In this document: positions 1 to 8,887 of the stretch, piece by piece
Layout of the letters: the number at the start of each line of letters is the position of its first letter
Numbering within the stretch: position 1 is the stretch's first letter
From: Clostridia bacterium
GTDB lineage: Bacteria; Bacillota; Clostridia; Oscillospirales; Acutalibacteraceae
Reading direction: 5' to 3'
DNA: 60,358 nt
Assembly: GCA_017443805.1 (NCBI GenBank)
Contig: JAFSXY010000089.1
Coordinates: 1 to 60,358, forward strand
The notes under the pieces: model-generated
What the model saw: only the letters and a program-made list of their open reading frames with translations
Told to the model about the DNA's origin: nothing
The model's database searches: none
Program-made: the position numbers and the translations under genes

Positions 1-124
1 AGCGCGTGGCGTCGGCCGTATCGTATTCCGCCGCCCCGGCGGTCACGGCAAGGCCTGTCATCGCGAACAGCATCACCAGCACGGTGACGGCTGCAACAAA
101 TCTGTTGGTCATTTTCGTTTTCAT
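1..124 (-). CDS. N-terminus of a secreted protein (partial)
   Basis: Only the first 41 codons lie in the window; the gene runs off the left edge. The start ATG (124-122) follows a good ribosome-binding site (AGGAGA). The peptide begins MKTKMTNRFVAAV, has a hydrophobic core rich in V, L, M and F and a signal-peptidase-like AGAAE junction near residue 32, so the product is exported. Function cannot be told. It is the last visible gene on the minus strand downstream of the glycosidase cluster, separated from it by about 180 bases, so it may have its own promoter. Confidence 0.7.
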   Translation of the reverse strand, partial: MKTKMTNRFVAAVTVLVMLFAMTGLAVTAGAAEYDTADATR

Positions 125-308
125 GGTCGTTTCTCCTTTTTCTCTCTTTGCTGTCTGTTGATCAGGATGAAAGAAACGCTCCAATGTTCATCGGGTATCA
201 CTCGCTTTCAAATACAACCGATTATCCGGTGTTTTCTTGTTGTCTGTATCATAACGCCCGATGTTAAAACGAGATTAAAGCTGTACATTAAACGTACTTA
301 AAATTTTT
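125..308. other. Intergenic region, nothing certain
   Basis: About 180 AT-richer bases between the small frameshifted gene at 309-510 and the partial secreted-protein gene. It presumably holds the promoter of the latter on the minus strand, but I find no convincing -35/-10 pair and no hairpin with a T-run. Confidence 0.4.
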
Positions 309-510
309 TCATAACAAAGAGACTCTTTTTCTTTTAAAGGTTTTGACGATCAGGACGACAACCTCATAAGGCGCGGCGACGACAAACAGGCTGCCGATCA
401 CCGCCGGCAAGCCTTTTTTACTTTGGGGAAGCTGCCGCCGCATATCGTCCATACAGCGACCATACAGAAGCCTGACACGGTCGGCAGCATCACTGCATCG
501 TTTTTCCCAT
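309..510 (-). pseudogene. Small two-helix membrane protein, reading frame split by two -1 shifts
   Basis: Directly after the GH3 stop comes TAAAGGAGAACCATG, a strong start signal at 510. In that frame translation stops after six codons (MGKTMQ). A second ATG (490) overlaps this stop as TGATG and encodes a hydrophobic stretch (MLPTVSGFCMVAVWTICGG) that stops at 398. A third segment in the next frame is also hydrophobic (AVIGSLFVVAAPY, EVVVLIVK) and ends KRKRVSLL at 309. Joining them by two -1 shifts, at G-GGA-AAA (508-502) and A-AAA-AAG (419-413), gives one coherent protein of about 67 residues with two membrane helices and a basic tail. Equally, one A missing from each A-run would explain it. 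Frameshift mutations, sequence error or programmed slippage cannot be separated here. No family is recognised. Confidence 0.45.
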
Positions 511-519
511 GGTTCTCCT

Positions 520-2973
520 TTAACGTGAAATACCGAGGCAGCAGGAAGCCTCGTCCGGCAGATGGCCGTCCACATACACGGTATAGGCTCCGGGGTATAC
601 CCGGCGGACGCCGTCTTCGCCGAACAGAGAAAAGCTCTCGTCGTTCAGCGTAAAACGGACGCTTTTGCTCTCCCCCGGCAGAAGATGGACCCGTCGGAAC
701 CCTTTCAGACGGAGCTTTGGCTGGTTTTGCAGCCCGGCGGAATCAATATAGAGCTGCACCACCTCGTCCGCCTCCGTTTCGCCGACGTTTTTCACAGTCA
801 CCGAAACGCCGTTTTCCGTTCCGTGCAGATCGGAATAGGTAAAACGGGTATAGGAAAGGCCAAAGCCAAACTCGAACAGAGGTTTGATTTTACGGTACAT
901 ATACGTTCTGCCGTGATTCATCTCGTAATCGTCAAAGGGCGGCAGGTCTTCTGTTTTTTCGGGAAACGCCAGCGGCAGTCGGCCGGAGGGAGAGACCTTT
1001 CCGAAGAGCAGGTCCGCGATCGCCGTTCCGCCCCGCTCGCCGGGGTACCACGCTTCCAATACGGCTGCGGCGTTTTCGGCGATCCACGGGATCGCAACGG
1101 CGCTGCCGTTTTCCAGCACCACGATCAGGTTTTTGTTTACGGCTTTCAGTTTTTTGAGAAGAGCGATCTGCTCCTTGGGCAGAGAAAGATCGGTTTTATC
1201 CCGCCCCTCTCTTTCATATTCCATGCCGAGACCGATCACTGCGATCACCGCATCGGCGGCAGCGGCCGCCTCGGTTTCGGCGGCGAAAACGTCGTCTGCA
1301 GCCTCATCCGGCAAGATTTGCCAAAGGAGCGTACAGGCGGGTTTGTCCGTATTTTTCACAAAACGCAGCATAAAGGGCAGCCTCTGCCCGCGCACAAGAC
1401 GGATATCGTCGCCGCTCTCGTACCTCCCGCAGTCAAGCGTCAATTCCGGCGGCGTACATTTAGCGCTGCCTGCGGCGCGGACGCTGAACCGGTAGGTACC
1501 GGTATAAGGCGCTTCGATCTCGCCGCGCCAGATAATGGAAAAAGCGGGGGCGGAAATCAGCGGATCCGGCTTCTGATCGTCCCACTTGAAGTCCAGCACC
1601 GAGTCGCGGCGCGTCTTCGGGATACCCGCAAAAACGGCGTTGTTGTAATAGCTGCCCTCTGCGCCCGGTTCTCCGTTATGAGAAAGATAGGCTGCGGGCA
1701 CGGCTTTACAGTCCTCTCCTGTTTCGGTAAACTGCCACGGTGTGAAAAGGACGTTGACGTCCGGATAGGCACGGATGCCCTCCAACGGGGTAACGGGGGG
1801 ATGCACGGGCACGCCGCTGTAATCGCCGAACTGCGCTTTATCTGCGTTATTGCCGCACACCGCAACGGTGATATCCCGAGTCCGTAACGGCAAAATGCCG
1901 TTGTTTTTCAGAAGCACTGCCGATTTGACGGCGGCTTCGTATGCAAGAAGCCGGTGCTTCTCACAGGCAATGACGGAAAAGGGGACGGTATACCACGGAA
2001 GTGATTCCGGCGCATCGAGCTGACCGGCCTTGATGCGCGCTGTAAGCACCCTTGTTGCAGCCTCGTCGATACGCTCCTGCGTCACCATACCCTTTTCCAG
2101 CGCCTCGGGCAGGCAACGCTTGAATAAATGATCGCTGCATTCGAGATCTATGCCCGCATTCAGTGCAGCGGCAGCGGCGGAGACCTCGTCCGGCTCCTTG
2201 TGATGGGATTCCCACAGGCTGATCACGCCCCCGCAGTCGGAGGTGACGTAACCGTCGAAGCCCCATTCGCCTCGCAGGATATCCGTAAGCATTCTTTTGT
2301 TTTCATGGCATGGCACGCCGTTGACCGCGTTATACGCCGCCATCACAGCCTCGGCGCGGCCCTCCTGCACCGCCATGCGGAAAGGCTCAAGATGGTACTC
2401 CCGGAGGGTTTTTTCGCTCATCACTGCGTTACAGGAAAAGCGGTTGTGCTCTTCGTTATTGGCGGTGAAGTGTTTGGGCGTTGCCACCGCTTTTATGTAC
2501 GTTTCGTCTTTCCCCTGAATGCCCCGCACAAAGGCCGCGCCGTTTTTGCCGGCAAGATAGGGGTCCTCGCCGTAGGTTTCCGCCGTTCTGCCCCAGCGGG
2601 GGTCCCGTGCAAGATTCAGATCGGGGCTCCAGAAGGTGAGCAGGCCGTTATAAAGCCCCTCATAGGGCTTGCCGCCGTTTTCCTCCTGCTCGCCGAAGAA
2701 ATATTTTGCGCGGGCCTCTGTGGAGATGGCATCCGCGATCTCTTCCAAAAAATCGTCGTCAAACATGGCTCCGAAGGCGATGGCCTGCGGGAACACGGTA
2801 AATTTACCGGGACGCACCACGCCGTGCAGCGCCTCGTTGCCGTGATAGTATTTGGGAATACCGAGCCGTTCCACCGGTTCGGCGGTCTCCACGATCAGGC
2901 GCAGTTTTTCCTCCGTCGTCATCTGCCGGACGAGGGCTGTTGCCCGTTCCTTGATTTCCGGTTTCGTTTCCAT
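520..2973 (-). CDS. Glycoside hydrolase family 3 beta-glucosidase with PA14 domain
   Basis: 817 residues with no signal peptide, so probably cytoplasmic; removes non-reducing terminal beta-linked sugars (glucose or xylose) from oligosaccharides. Order: GH3 N-terminal barrel (about 20-320) with substrate motifs ATPKHF and the nucleophile Asp246 in TSDCGG; GH3 C-terminal domain interrupted by a PA14 insertion (about 425-560); acid/base region near EYEREGRDKTD (585-595); FGFGLSYT loop (703-709); fibronectin-III-like tail (720-800). PA14 insertions of this kind are known in beta-glucosidases of gut and rumen bacteria, where they shape substrate choice. The start lies 18 bases after the stop of the DUF4038 gene, with AAGGGTGG upstream. 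Exact sugar specificity is not readable from sequence. Confidence 0.93.
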   Translation of the reverse strand: METKPEIKERATALVRQMTTEEKLRLIVETAEPVERLGIPKYYHGNEALHGVVRPGKFTVFPQAIAFGAMFDDDFLEEIADAISTEARAKYFFGEQEENGGKPYEGLYNGLLTFWSPDLNLARDPRWGRTAETYGEDPYLAGKNGAAFVRGIQGKDETYIKAVATPKHFTANNEEHNRFSCNAVMSEKTLREYHLEPFRMAVQEGRAEAVMAAYNAVNGVPCHENKRMLTDILRGEWGFDGYVTSDCGGVISLWESHHKEPDEVSAAAAALNAGIDLECSDHLFKRCLPEALEKGMVTQERIDEAATRVLTARIKAGQLDAPESLPWYTVPFSVIACEKHRLLAYEAAVKSAVLLKNNGILPLRTRDITVAVCGNNADKAQFGDYSGVPVHPPVTPLEGIRAYPDVNVLFTPWQFTETGEDCKAVPAAYLSHNGEPGAEGSYYNNAVFAGIPKTRRDSVLDFKWDDQKPDPLISAPAFSIIWRGEIEAPYTGTYRFSVRAAGSAKCTPPELTLDCGRYESGDDIRLVRGQRLPFMLRFVKNTDKPACTLLWQILPDEAADDVFAAETEAAAAADAVIAVIGLGMEYEREGRDKTDLSLPKEQIALLKKLKAVNKNLIVVLENGSAVAIPWIAENAAAVLEAWYPGERGGTAIADLLFGKVSPSGRLPLAFPEKTEDLPPFDDYEMNHGRTYMYRKIKPLFEFGFGLSYTRFTYSDLHGTENGVSVTVKNVGETEADEVVQLYIDSAGLQNQPKLRLKGFRRVHLLPGESKSVRFTLNDESFSLFGEDGVRRVYPGAYTVYVDGHLPDEASCCLGISR

Positions 2974-2991
2974 CTCCGTCCACCCTTCTTT

Positions 2992-5010
2992 TTATTCTGC
3001 TTTTTGGATCAGAAGCACGTAATCCGTATCGTCGGGACGCGTCCCGGCAAACCACGTGCCGAGGGCAGAGGCAGTAAAAATGCCTTCCGCGCCGTATTCC
3101 CCGTTGATCGGATCAAACCAGCGATAGGTATATTCCGCGAACGGAACAAGGCTGCCAACCGTTCCGGTCAGAATGCCGCCGTTCTTTTCCGTGTTGTGCC
3201 GTTCGGCAACGCTTTCATCCGTGAAGGAATAGAAATACACCACCATTTCCGTGTTGGCCTTATTGGAGGCGCAGTAGGAATAGACGTTGGATGCAGGAAC
3301 GAAATACGCCCAATTGTTGAAGCGCGGTATCAGGCTGTACCATTCGATCTGCTCCATAAAGGAACGCATATAGCCCATCTGATAAGCGGACGGATACTCC
3401 AGCGCGTCCTGCCATGCGGCGGCCTGTTTTTCCGCGGCGCGGATCAGATCAACGCCGTCGTCGGAATCGATTTCCCGCTCAAATCCGTTACCGTATGCCC
3501 AGGTGGGCTGGCCGCCCCAGGAGCAGCCGTAGAGCCCGGTAAGATACGACGCCCACGCCTGCGCTCTTGCGCCGTAGTTTTTGGTCCAGAGGTAGCAGTA
3601 AAGCCCCTCATAATTGACGACCGGCTTGCCCTGTCCGTTATACCAGTAATCCCGCGCGGACATATAGTCGTCCCGTCTCGTGAAATCCGGGTGCCACTGG
3701 GCTGCGTACATGGTATGCGCCGGGACGCTCCGGAAGGCTGAGGGCTGCGCGCCGGGATACCAGATCATATTGATTTCGCCGGTCCCGAGACCGTTGCCGT
3801 AGGCCGTCGTGTTGCCGGTGCTCTCCTGATGCGCGGTTACAGGATGGTCGTAGGGATCGTATTTCGCCAGGTATTCCGCCGTGTACCTGTAAGGGTTGTT
3901 CACCGCGTTCCATTTGGAATTCTCATCCTGATACGGATCGTTGTCGACCTCCTGGCCCAGCGTCCAGATCACAGGATAGGCGCCAAACCGCGCGACCCAG
4001 TAGCGACAGAGTTTTTCGAGATAGGCCTTCGCTTCGTCGGAAAGATCGGGCATGGTCACTTTTTTCAGACCGAGATACCCCGTAAGCTTCGGCTCAGTCC
4101 AACCGCCGTGATTTTCAATGAGGCGGCTCATACCGGAAAGGGGCCAGAAAAACTGGGAATTGGCGTGAGTCAGGCCGCTGTCGGCGATAATGCGGAATTT
4201 GTCGTCCAGACTGCGAAGGTCTTCCACCGCGTCCTCGTTCACGTTTTCGGTCGCCAAGGTGTTAAATCGACAGTCGTTCGGCTGACTCTGATAAACCGTA
4301 AAGCCCTGTTCGGTCCTTTTTTCACAAATCGCGGCGACGATCTCCTGCGATTCGTTCGCGAGCTCCCAGTGGGTATCGCCGAGGTAATAAAACGGCGTAC
4401 CGTCCTCGTAGGTCAGGTATTTTTCGCCGTAACGGGTTGTAACGAAGCCATGCCGATACACGGCGAGCTCGCCGCTGTACGCTTTGCATTCCACCTGTGC
4501 CGTTCTGCCGTGCAGCGCTGTGTTCGTTTCGTCGGAGCAGACGGTTTTACATTGCCACTTGCCCGCCGCGGGGCAGACGAAGCGCACGCGCCACGTATTG
4601 CCGCCGTCCCAAAAACCGGGAATTGTGTAAAGCCTGCCGTTGCCGTACAACAGCAGATCCAGCGTCACGTCAGAAAACGGATCGGCGTAGGTTTTTTCGC
4701 TTTCAAGGCCGATCTCCACTGCCCGCCACGTTTCAGCTGTCAGCGTCTGCTCCGCCTCGCCGTTAAACAGTGCGAAATCGCTTGCCTGTCCCGCCGCGTC
4801 GCGGGGCTCCGCTTTTTTGATGCGGGATTCATCCGTAAAGGTGACCAGCTTCACAATACGCCCCAGAAGGCTGCCTGCCGTGCCGAGGACCCGTTCGAGC
4901 TGCAGCGCGGCGGCAGACGGCCCGTTCGCTGCGCTTGCCGCAAGGGCGGTGGGAACGGCGACGCCGAACAGCAAAAGCACCGTCAAAACAAGGGCAATCG
5001 TTCGTTTCAT
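2992..5010 (-). CDS. Secreted GH140-like (DUF5060/DUF4038) glycoside hydrolase
   Basis: About 672 residues. A signal peptide (core VLTVLLLFGVAV, cleavage near ALAAS) sends it out of the cell. Next come an immunoglobulin-like DUF5060 region (about 75-160), a TIM-barrel DUF4038 region (about 185-545, with motifs YLGDTHWEL, YQSQPNDCRFN and WTLGQEVDND) and a C-terminal beta domain (about 590-670, WFDPINGEYG) of the putative collagen-binding type. DUF4038 enzymes include GH140 apiosidases acting on rhamnogalacturonan II and other pectinase-like hydrolases; the precise substrate is inference. Two adjacent ATGs exist (5016, 5010); 5010 gives better spacing to GGAGG. A leucine-rich amphipathic stretch (LERVLGTAGSLLGRIVKL) follows the signal peptide and is atypical. 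It heads a pair with the GH3 gene downstream. Confidence 0.85.
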   Translation of the reverse strand: MKRTIALVLTVLLLFGVAVPTALAASAANGPSAAALQLERVLGTAGSLLGRIVKLVTFTDESRIKKAEPRDAAGQASDFALFNGEAEQTLTAETWRAVEIGLESEKTYADPFSDVTLDLLLYGNGRLYTIPGFWDGGNTWRVRFVCPAAGKWQCKTVCSDETNTALHGRTAQVECKAYSGELAVYRHGFVTTRYGEKYLTYEDGTPFYYLGDTHWELANESQEIVAAICEKRTEQGFTVYQSQPNDCRFNTLATENVNEDAVEDLRSLDDKFRIIADSGLTHANSQFFWPLSGMSRLIENHGGWTEPKLTGYLGLKKVTMPDLSDEAKAYLEKLCRYWVARFGAYPVIWTLGQEVDNDPYQDENSKWNAVNNPYRYTAEYLAKYDPYDHPVTAHQESTGNTTAYGNGLGTGEINMIWYPGAQPSAFRSVPAHTMYAAQWHPDFTRRDDYMSARDYWYNGQGKPVVNYEGLYCYLWTKNYGARAQAWASYLTGLYGCSWGGQPTWAYGNGFEREIDSDDGVDLIRAAEKQAAAWQDALEYPSAYQMGYMRSFMEQIEWYSLIPRFNNWAYFVPASNVYSYCASNKANTEMVVYFYSFTDESVAERHNTEKNGGILTGTVGSLVPFAEYTYRWFDPINGEYGAEGIFTASALGTWFAGTRPDDTDYVLLIQKAE

Positions 5011-5099
5011 CTTCATTTCCTCCGAAATTTTGCGTTGTTTATTATTTTTTTATGCTGACCCTCGTTGATGATGAAATTCTTAATCTTCCGATCCTTTCA

Positions 5100-5524
5100 T
5101 TATTTTTTTCCGAACAGATGCAAAAAGAAGCAGAAGATCTTATGCAGGAACCCGATGAACTTCTGAAACAGATTGCCGGAATGGTCCTCGCCGCAGAATT
5201 CGCAAAGATTTTCGTTTTCTTCCTCTGCGGGCGCGGTCACGCCGTCAAGTGCCTTGAAACTGACGCTGTTGAACCTACAGTCCGCTTCGATTTTGCCGCC
5301 GGCAGGCGCAGTCACGGTGAACCACCCGTAAGGCTCCACGTGACGCTTTCTCCCGCGTTCCCGGAAAGAATTACGCCGTCGCTCGCGGCAAAAGCAGCCG
5401 CGGTAAAGCCTGCCGCCGTCAGCGCGGCAAGGAGGATGGAAAAAATCGCTTTCAGTTTTCTCGTTTTCTTAAAACCCTTTCGTTTTTTTTGTTTTTTATT
5501 GATATCCGTTTCCGTCGTATCCAT
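5100..5524 (-). pseudogene. Small secreted protein, frameshifted, with CxxCG-H and C-terminal helix motif
   Basis: Two overlapping frames form one sensible protein. The first (from 5524) gives a lysine-rich N-terminus and a signal peptide (IFSILLAALTAAGFTAAAFA) followed by DGVILSGNAGESVT, then runs out at 5312. The second continues from about 5339 with VEPYGWFTVTAPAGGK, an acidic linker, CEFCGEDHSG and the tail FQKFIGFLHKIFCFFLHLFGKK. One missing base near ACGTGG (about 5336-5340) explains the break. The tail resembles a recurring C-terminal motif (CxxCG-x2-H-x-G plus a Phe/Lys amphipathic helix) that I recall in secreted Clostridia proteins; that comparison is from memory. The site is not a homopolymer, so a true mutation is plausible. 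The start is uncertain; a TTG at 5530 is possible. Confidence 0.55.
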
Positions 5525-5548
5525 AATCAAGGCGGCGGCTTTATAAGC

Positions 5549-5779
5549 CTAAAAAAAAGGAAGAAGCGCCCTCATGCGCAATTTTACCACAAGCACAGAC
5601 CAAATGGATCGCGCAGCAGCCGAAATCGTGAAGCGGACCGTGGCGGCGGCATAGCGGTCGGCGTTGCCATTCAAAACGACGTTGTGCTTCTCTGCGTCCT
5701 GTGGAGCGAAAAAACCGCAAAAACGGACAGCAGCATAAGCAGCAAAAGCAGAGCGCCGACGGGTTTGAAAATGGGTCAT
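5549..5779 (-). CDS. Possible small coupled ORF, doubtful
   Basis: A 76-codon frame whose ATG overlaps the upstream gene's stop as ATGA, so it could be translated by coupling. The product is basic and alanine-rich (begins MTHFQTRRR) and ends in a hydrophobic-basic stretch (IWSVLVVKLRMRALLPFF). The alternative frame over its first half encodes a much better membrane or signal segment (GALLLLLMLLSVFAVFS), which suggests the real gene may be frameshifted here too. No family is recognised. It may be a decayed gene. Confidence 0.25.
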   Translation of the reverse strand: MTHFQTRRRSAFAAYAAVRFCGFFAPQDAEKHNVVLNGNADRYAAATVRFTISAAARSIWSVLVVKLRMRALLPFF

Positions 5780-6273
5780 GTTGTGATCAGAAACAGACAG
5801 CCGTTGAGCAGGATCCAGCCGATCGCTGCAAAAATCACGTGTTTTACCGGCGTTTTTCGCTTTATGAACCCGCAGATCAAAAGCGCCGTCAGATGGACGA
5901 GGCAAACCGCGGTAACGATCATGGTCACGATCCCGGTCGGCCAGTCCGGCAAAACGAGCACGAGCGGCATCACGGCGGCGTAGCGATACGTTAGAAAGCT
6001 GAGGAAATATACGCCGGTCGCAAGGAAGGTCGCCAGCATGGCGGCGGCGCTGAACACGGCGCGCAGGACCGGTCTCGGCGTATGGCTCTGTTTGAGCATC
6101 ACGAACGCGGTCAAAAAGGTCAGAATGAGCAAAGCGGGCGTTAAGACGCCCAACGGCACGACGCCGTTCAGCGGCAGATACGGCAGGCTTGCGACCGCGT
6201 GCTGCCAGAAATGGACCGCACAGCAGGTTATGATCAGCAAAAACGGAAACGCAGCTTTTTTAACCGTTTTCAT
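5776..6273 (-). CDS. Polytopic membrane protein, unknown function
   Basis: 165 residues from ATG 6273, which overlaps the stop of the upstream beta-helix gene as ATGA and has GGAAAGGAG upstream; the longer frame to 6321 would run into that gene and is rejected. Four to five hydrophobic helices are visible (FPFLLIITCCAVHFW, VLTPALLILTFLTAFV, AAMLATFLATGVYFL, MPLVLVLPDWPTGIVTMIV, HVIFAAIGWILLNGC). No catalytic motif is seen. Tight translational coupling to the secreted beta-helix enzyme suggests a linked role, for instance in the cell envelope, but that is inference. Confidence 0.75.
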   Translation of the reverse strand: MKTVKKAAFPFLLIITCCAVHFWQHAVASLPYLPLNGVVPLGVLTPALLILTFLTAFVMLKQSHTPRPVLRAVFSAAAMLATFLATGVYFLSFLTYRYAAVMPLVLVLPDWPTGIVTMIVTAVCLVHLTALLICGFIKRKTPVKHVIFAAIGWILLNGCLFLITT

Positions 6274-8168
6274 TGCACTCGCTCCTTTCCGCGTATCATA
6301 TCGGCGTTCACACGCAGCCATACAAAGGGATCGCTGCTGCGCGCGATACGCGTCAAAGACAGGGGCGAAGCGTCGGTATAGGTATTGTTTGAAAAATCGA
6401 CGTTTACACAGTCCCGCAGGAAATAGGCGCGGCCCTGCCCCACATCGTGCCGGAACGCAGAGCCCAGCGTGACCGTGTTATTGCGGAAAATGAAGTTGTT
6501 GACGTTGTTGACGACTGCAAGATTGCCGCAGATATCGGTAAACTCGTTGTTTTCTATCCGGATATTTGTAAATGCGTGGGAACGGTTGCTTTTATCCAGC
6601 AGATGCGTGCCGACCTCGATGATTTCGGTGCCGATGACGGAGCATTCTATAAATTTGTTGTTGCGGACGATGATGTTGTCAGCGCCCGTACCCTCGTGCC
6701 AGACGCCGTTGATGTCCATGATGATCTTGATGGCGTTGTGCGTTGTTTTATAAAACACGTTGTTTTCCACCAATCCGTCCGACGTCTGCAAAAGCAGGCT
6801 CCTGGCGCGGTGTTCATGGAAATAGTTGTTGCGGATCACATAATTTCCGCCCGTATTGTCTCGGTTGAACAAAAAGCAGCCCTTTTTGATCGTTTTGGGC
6901 AGATCCTCCCGGAACGTGACCTGCCGGATCCCCGATTCCATCCGCTCGCAGCTTTCGACCACGGCAGTGACGTCCGTCAGGTCAAAATTCCTGTCCCTGA
7001 AAACCACGGTGTCGCCGGGATCCACGTTCATGGAACCGTCGGCCTCAAAGACAGCCGTATTGCCGTCCACGCTGTGGATCCAGCCGACGCCGCTGTTGAT
7101 ATTGACGTCGTCGTCGCCCTGCCGGCTGAAATCACAGTTTTCGATCAGGAAGCAGCCGTCCGAATCGTTGATATGCACTGCGTCTGCGTCCAGGGACGTA
7201 CAGCGGACGTCCGCGTATGCCGGATCCGGACCGATAAAAATATTGCGCAAAGCAAAATGCGACGTCTTTTCGCCGACAATGACGCCCATGCCCGTTCCGC
7301 CGTACAGCTTCAGCCCGTCAAGCGTGATATCCCTGCAAGCGCCGTAAATATCGATCAGAGAGCCGCCGTAGGCTACGCTGCGCAAAATAAACGAATTTCC
7401 CCCGAAATGCGAAAACGTGCCGTTATGCACCACCCGGATAGTATCGTCCGAAATTTTTGCGACCTGTTTGACGACGTCGGGATTTTGCCCGTCGTAGCTT
7501 TCGATATAGGTCCCTTTCGCGCCGTACGTGCCCGTTTCGGGATCGCACTGGCTGATCGCGTACAGCATATCCTCCCTTGCGTAGGCGGGTATATCAAAGA
7601 TAAAATCGATCGTGTTTTTTTCACCCTTTACGTCGACCGCTCGGGCGGTCGCGCCGAGCGGCAGCTTATCCCAATCCCAGTCGAACGCAAGATCGCATAC
7701 TTCCACGCATTCACAGCCGGTCAGCGTAAACAGGCTGCCCCGGTAATCATACAGGATCTTCGCGCCGTTGCCGTCGATACAGACGTCCGTAAGGTTTTCA
7801 AGCCTTAACGCGCCGGAAACGTAATATACGTCCGCATCAAAAACCAACCGTGTCCCGGGGTTCTCACTGCAATAGGCAAAAGCGTCATTCAGCGCCTCGG
7901 TATTGTCCGTATTTTCCGGAGAGGCGCCGAACTGCGAGACAAAAACGGCCTGCAGCGCGTCCTTTTTCGGAAACCGGATGAAAAATCTGCTGTCGCCTAC
8001 GCCGTTTACCTCCAGGGCGTCGCGCAATTCGTTTTCTGCCGGAACGTCCTCATACAGACGCGTTCGCGCCGCGGGCAGGGGCGCTTGCCTGAAAAGAACG
8101 AAGGCGGCGGAGCCTGTAAGCACTGCAAAGGCACACAGCACGATCAGAACTGCTTTCAAATGCTTCAT
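6270..8168 (-). CDS. Exported right-handed parallel beta-helix enzyme, GH110-like
   Basis: 632 residues with an N-terminal membrane or signal segment (LKAVLIVLCAFAVLTGSAAFVL). The body is a repetitive solenoid with rungs such as IENCDFS, IRNNYFHEH, IVRNNKFIE, IENNEFTD and FRNNTVT, typical of pectate-lyase-like beta-helices. The motif DADAVHINDSDG followed by FSRQGDDDVNIN matches the double-Asp active-site rung seen in GH110 alpha-1,3-galactosidases and related GH28-like families. It therefore probably cleaves glycosidic bonds in an extracellular glycan; galactosidase activity is only a possibility. Ribosome-binding site AAAGGAG precedes ATG 8168. First gene of the minus-strand carbohydrate cluster. 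Confidence 0.75.
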   Translation of the reverse strand: MKHLKAVLIVLCAFAVLTGSAAFVLFRQAPLPAARTRLYEDVPAENELRDALEVNGVGDSRFFIRFPKKDALQAVFVSQFGASPENTDNTEALNDAFAYCSENPGTRLVFDADVYYVSGALRLENLTDVCIDGNGAKILYDYRGSLFTLTGCECVEVCDLAFDWDWDKLPLGATARAVDVKGEKNTIDFIFDIPAYAREDMLYAISQCDPETGTYGAKGTYIESYDGQNPDVVKQVAKISDDTIRVVHNGTFSHFGGNSFILRSVAYGGSLIDIYGACRDITLDGLKLYGGTGMGVIVGEKTSHFALRNIFIGPDPAYADVRCTSLDADAVHINDSDGCFLIENCDFSRQGDDDVNINSGVGWIHSVDGNTAVFEADGSMNVDPGDTVVFRDRNFDLTDVTAVVESCERMESGIRQVTFREDLPKTIKKGCFLFNRDNTGGNYVIRNNYFHEHRARSLLLQTSDGLVENNVFYKTTHNAIKIIMDINGVWHEGTGADNIIVRNNKFIECSVIGTEIIEVGTHLLDKSNRSHAFTNIRIENNEFTDICGNLAVVNNVNNFIFRNNTVTLGSAFRHDVGQGRAYFLRDCVNVDFSNNTYTDASPLSLTRIARSSDPFVWLRVNADMIRGKERVQ

Positions 8169-8220
8169 TCAGATCTCCTTTCTGCGGTTTTACAAAAAAA
8201 TATTTCTTACTTTTTAATCC

Positions 8221-8226
8221 TATCAA
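8221..8226 (-). promoter_or_regulatory. Weak -35-like element before the beta-helix gene
   Basis: TTGATA on the minus strand (8226-8221), followed after 17 bases by an AT-rich ATATTT. It is the only candidate promoter in the 120-base gap between the TetR gene and the beta-helix gene; the -10 is poor. Read-through from the TetR promoter is an alternative. Confidence 0.3.
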
Positions 8227-8288
8227 ACGGCGGGCGTTTTGTCAACGGACGTAAAATGTCAGGACAATACTTCCCGCGCGCACGGAAC

Positions 8289-8855
8289 TTAAAATGCAAG
8301 GTCTCTCAACGCCGAGCTGTTCAGCGTGAACAGCAGCTCCACCAGCTCCGGCACGGCGGCGGCGTAATCAGAACGGATCCACTGCGTGATGACGCCGAAG
8401 CTGCCGTTGAGCAGATAAGAATAGATATACTGCTGCTTTTCATCGTCCATCGTCAGCTGCATGTATTCGAACAAGCTCAAAAGGGAAAGCCGGATAAACC
8501 TGCTCTTGAACGTAGGGTCGGCAGCCGTGACCAGCAGCACGCGAAACACCTTATCGTTATCCCGGATATACCGCAGAAAGGACGAAACGAATTCCTTTCC
8601 GCCGCCTTTTTGCTGCGCGCCGATTTTTCGGATATGCGCGGCCGTCTCGGTCAAAATTTCATCTTCCGCCTCGGCGAGGACCTCTCTCGGTTCGGTATAG
8701 TGCGCGTAAAAAGTGGACCGGTTCAGCTGGGCTTTTGCGCAGAGCTCCCGTACCGAAATCTTTTCAATGCCGCCCTTTTCCTCCAAAAGCTCCAAAACGG
8801 CGTTCTGAAACAGCTTTTTGGAAAGACGTGTGCGTTGATTGTCTTTCACGTTCAT
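8289..8855 (-). CDS. TetR/AcrR-family transcriptional regulator
   Basis: 188 residues. The N-terminal helix-turn-helix (about 10-58) has the family signature ISVRELCAKAQLNRSTFYAHY, where the recognition helix contacts DNA. The C-terminal all-helical region (about 75-185) resembles the TetR_C domains that bind small ligands and dimerise. The gene is divergent from the sugar symporter and rhamnosidase, and an inverted repeat overlaps their shared control region, so it probably represses that operon and itself. The ligand is unknown; a rhamnose-containing oligosaccharide is a guess from context. Confidence 0.88.
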   Translation of the reverse strand: MNVKDNQRTRLSKKLFQNAVLELLEEKGGIEKISVRELCAKAQLNRSTFYAHYTEPREVLAEAEDEILTETAAHIRKIGAQQKGGGKEFVSSFLRYIRDNDKVFRVLLVTAADPTFKSRFIRLSLLSLFEYMQLTMDDEKQQYIYSYLLNGSFGVITQWIRSDYAAAVPELVELLFTLNSSALRDLAF

Positions 8856-8887
8856 TTTTTTATTATCCCGTCACTTTTCTGCCGTTT

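Noticed and set aside
562-1887. Long plus-strand frame opposite the GH3 gene, and similar ones at 2128-3741, 3829-5058, 6447-7808, 19560-20519, 23307-24536 and 35618-37489
   Set aside because: They are antisense shadows of high-GC genes: no ribosome-binding site, no recognisable motif, composition rich in Arg, Val and His, and the opposite frame has clear family motifs.
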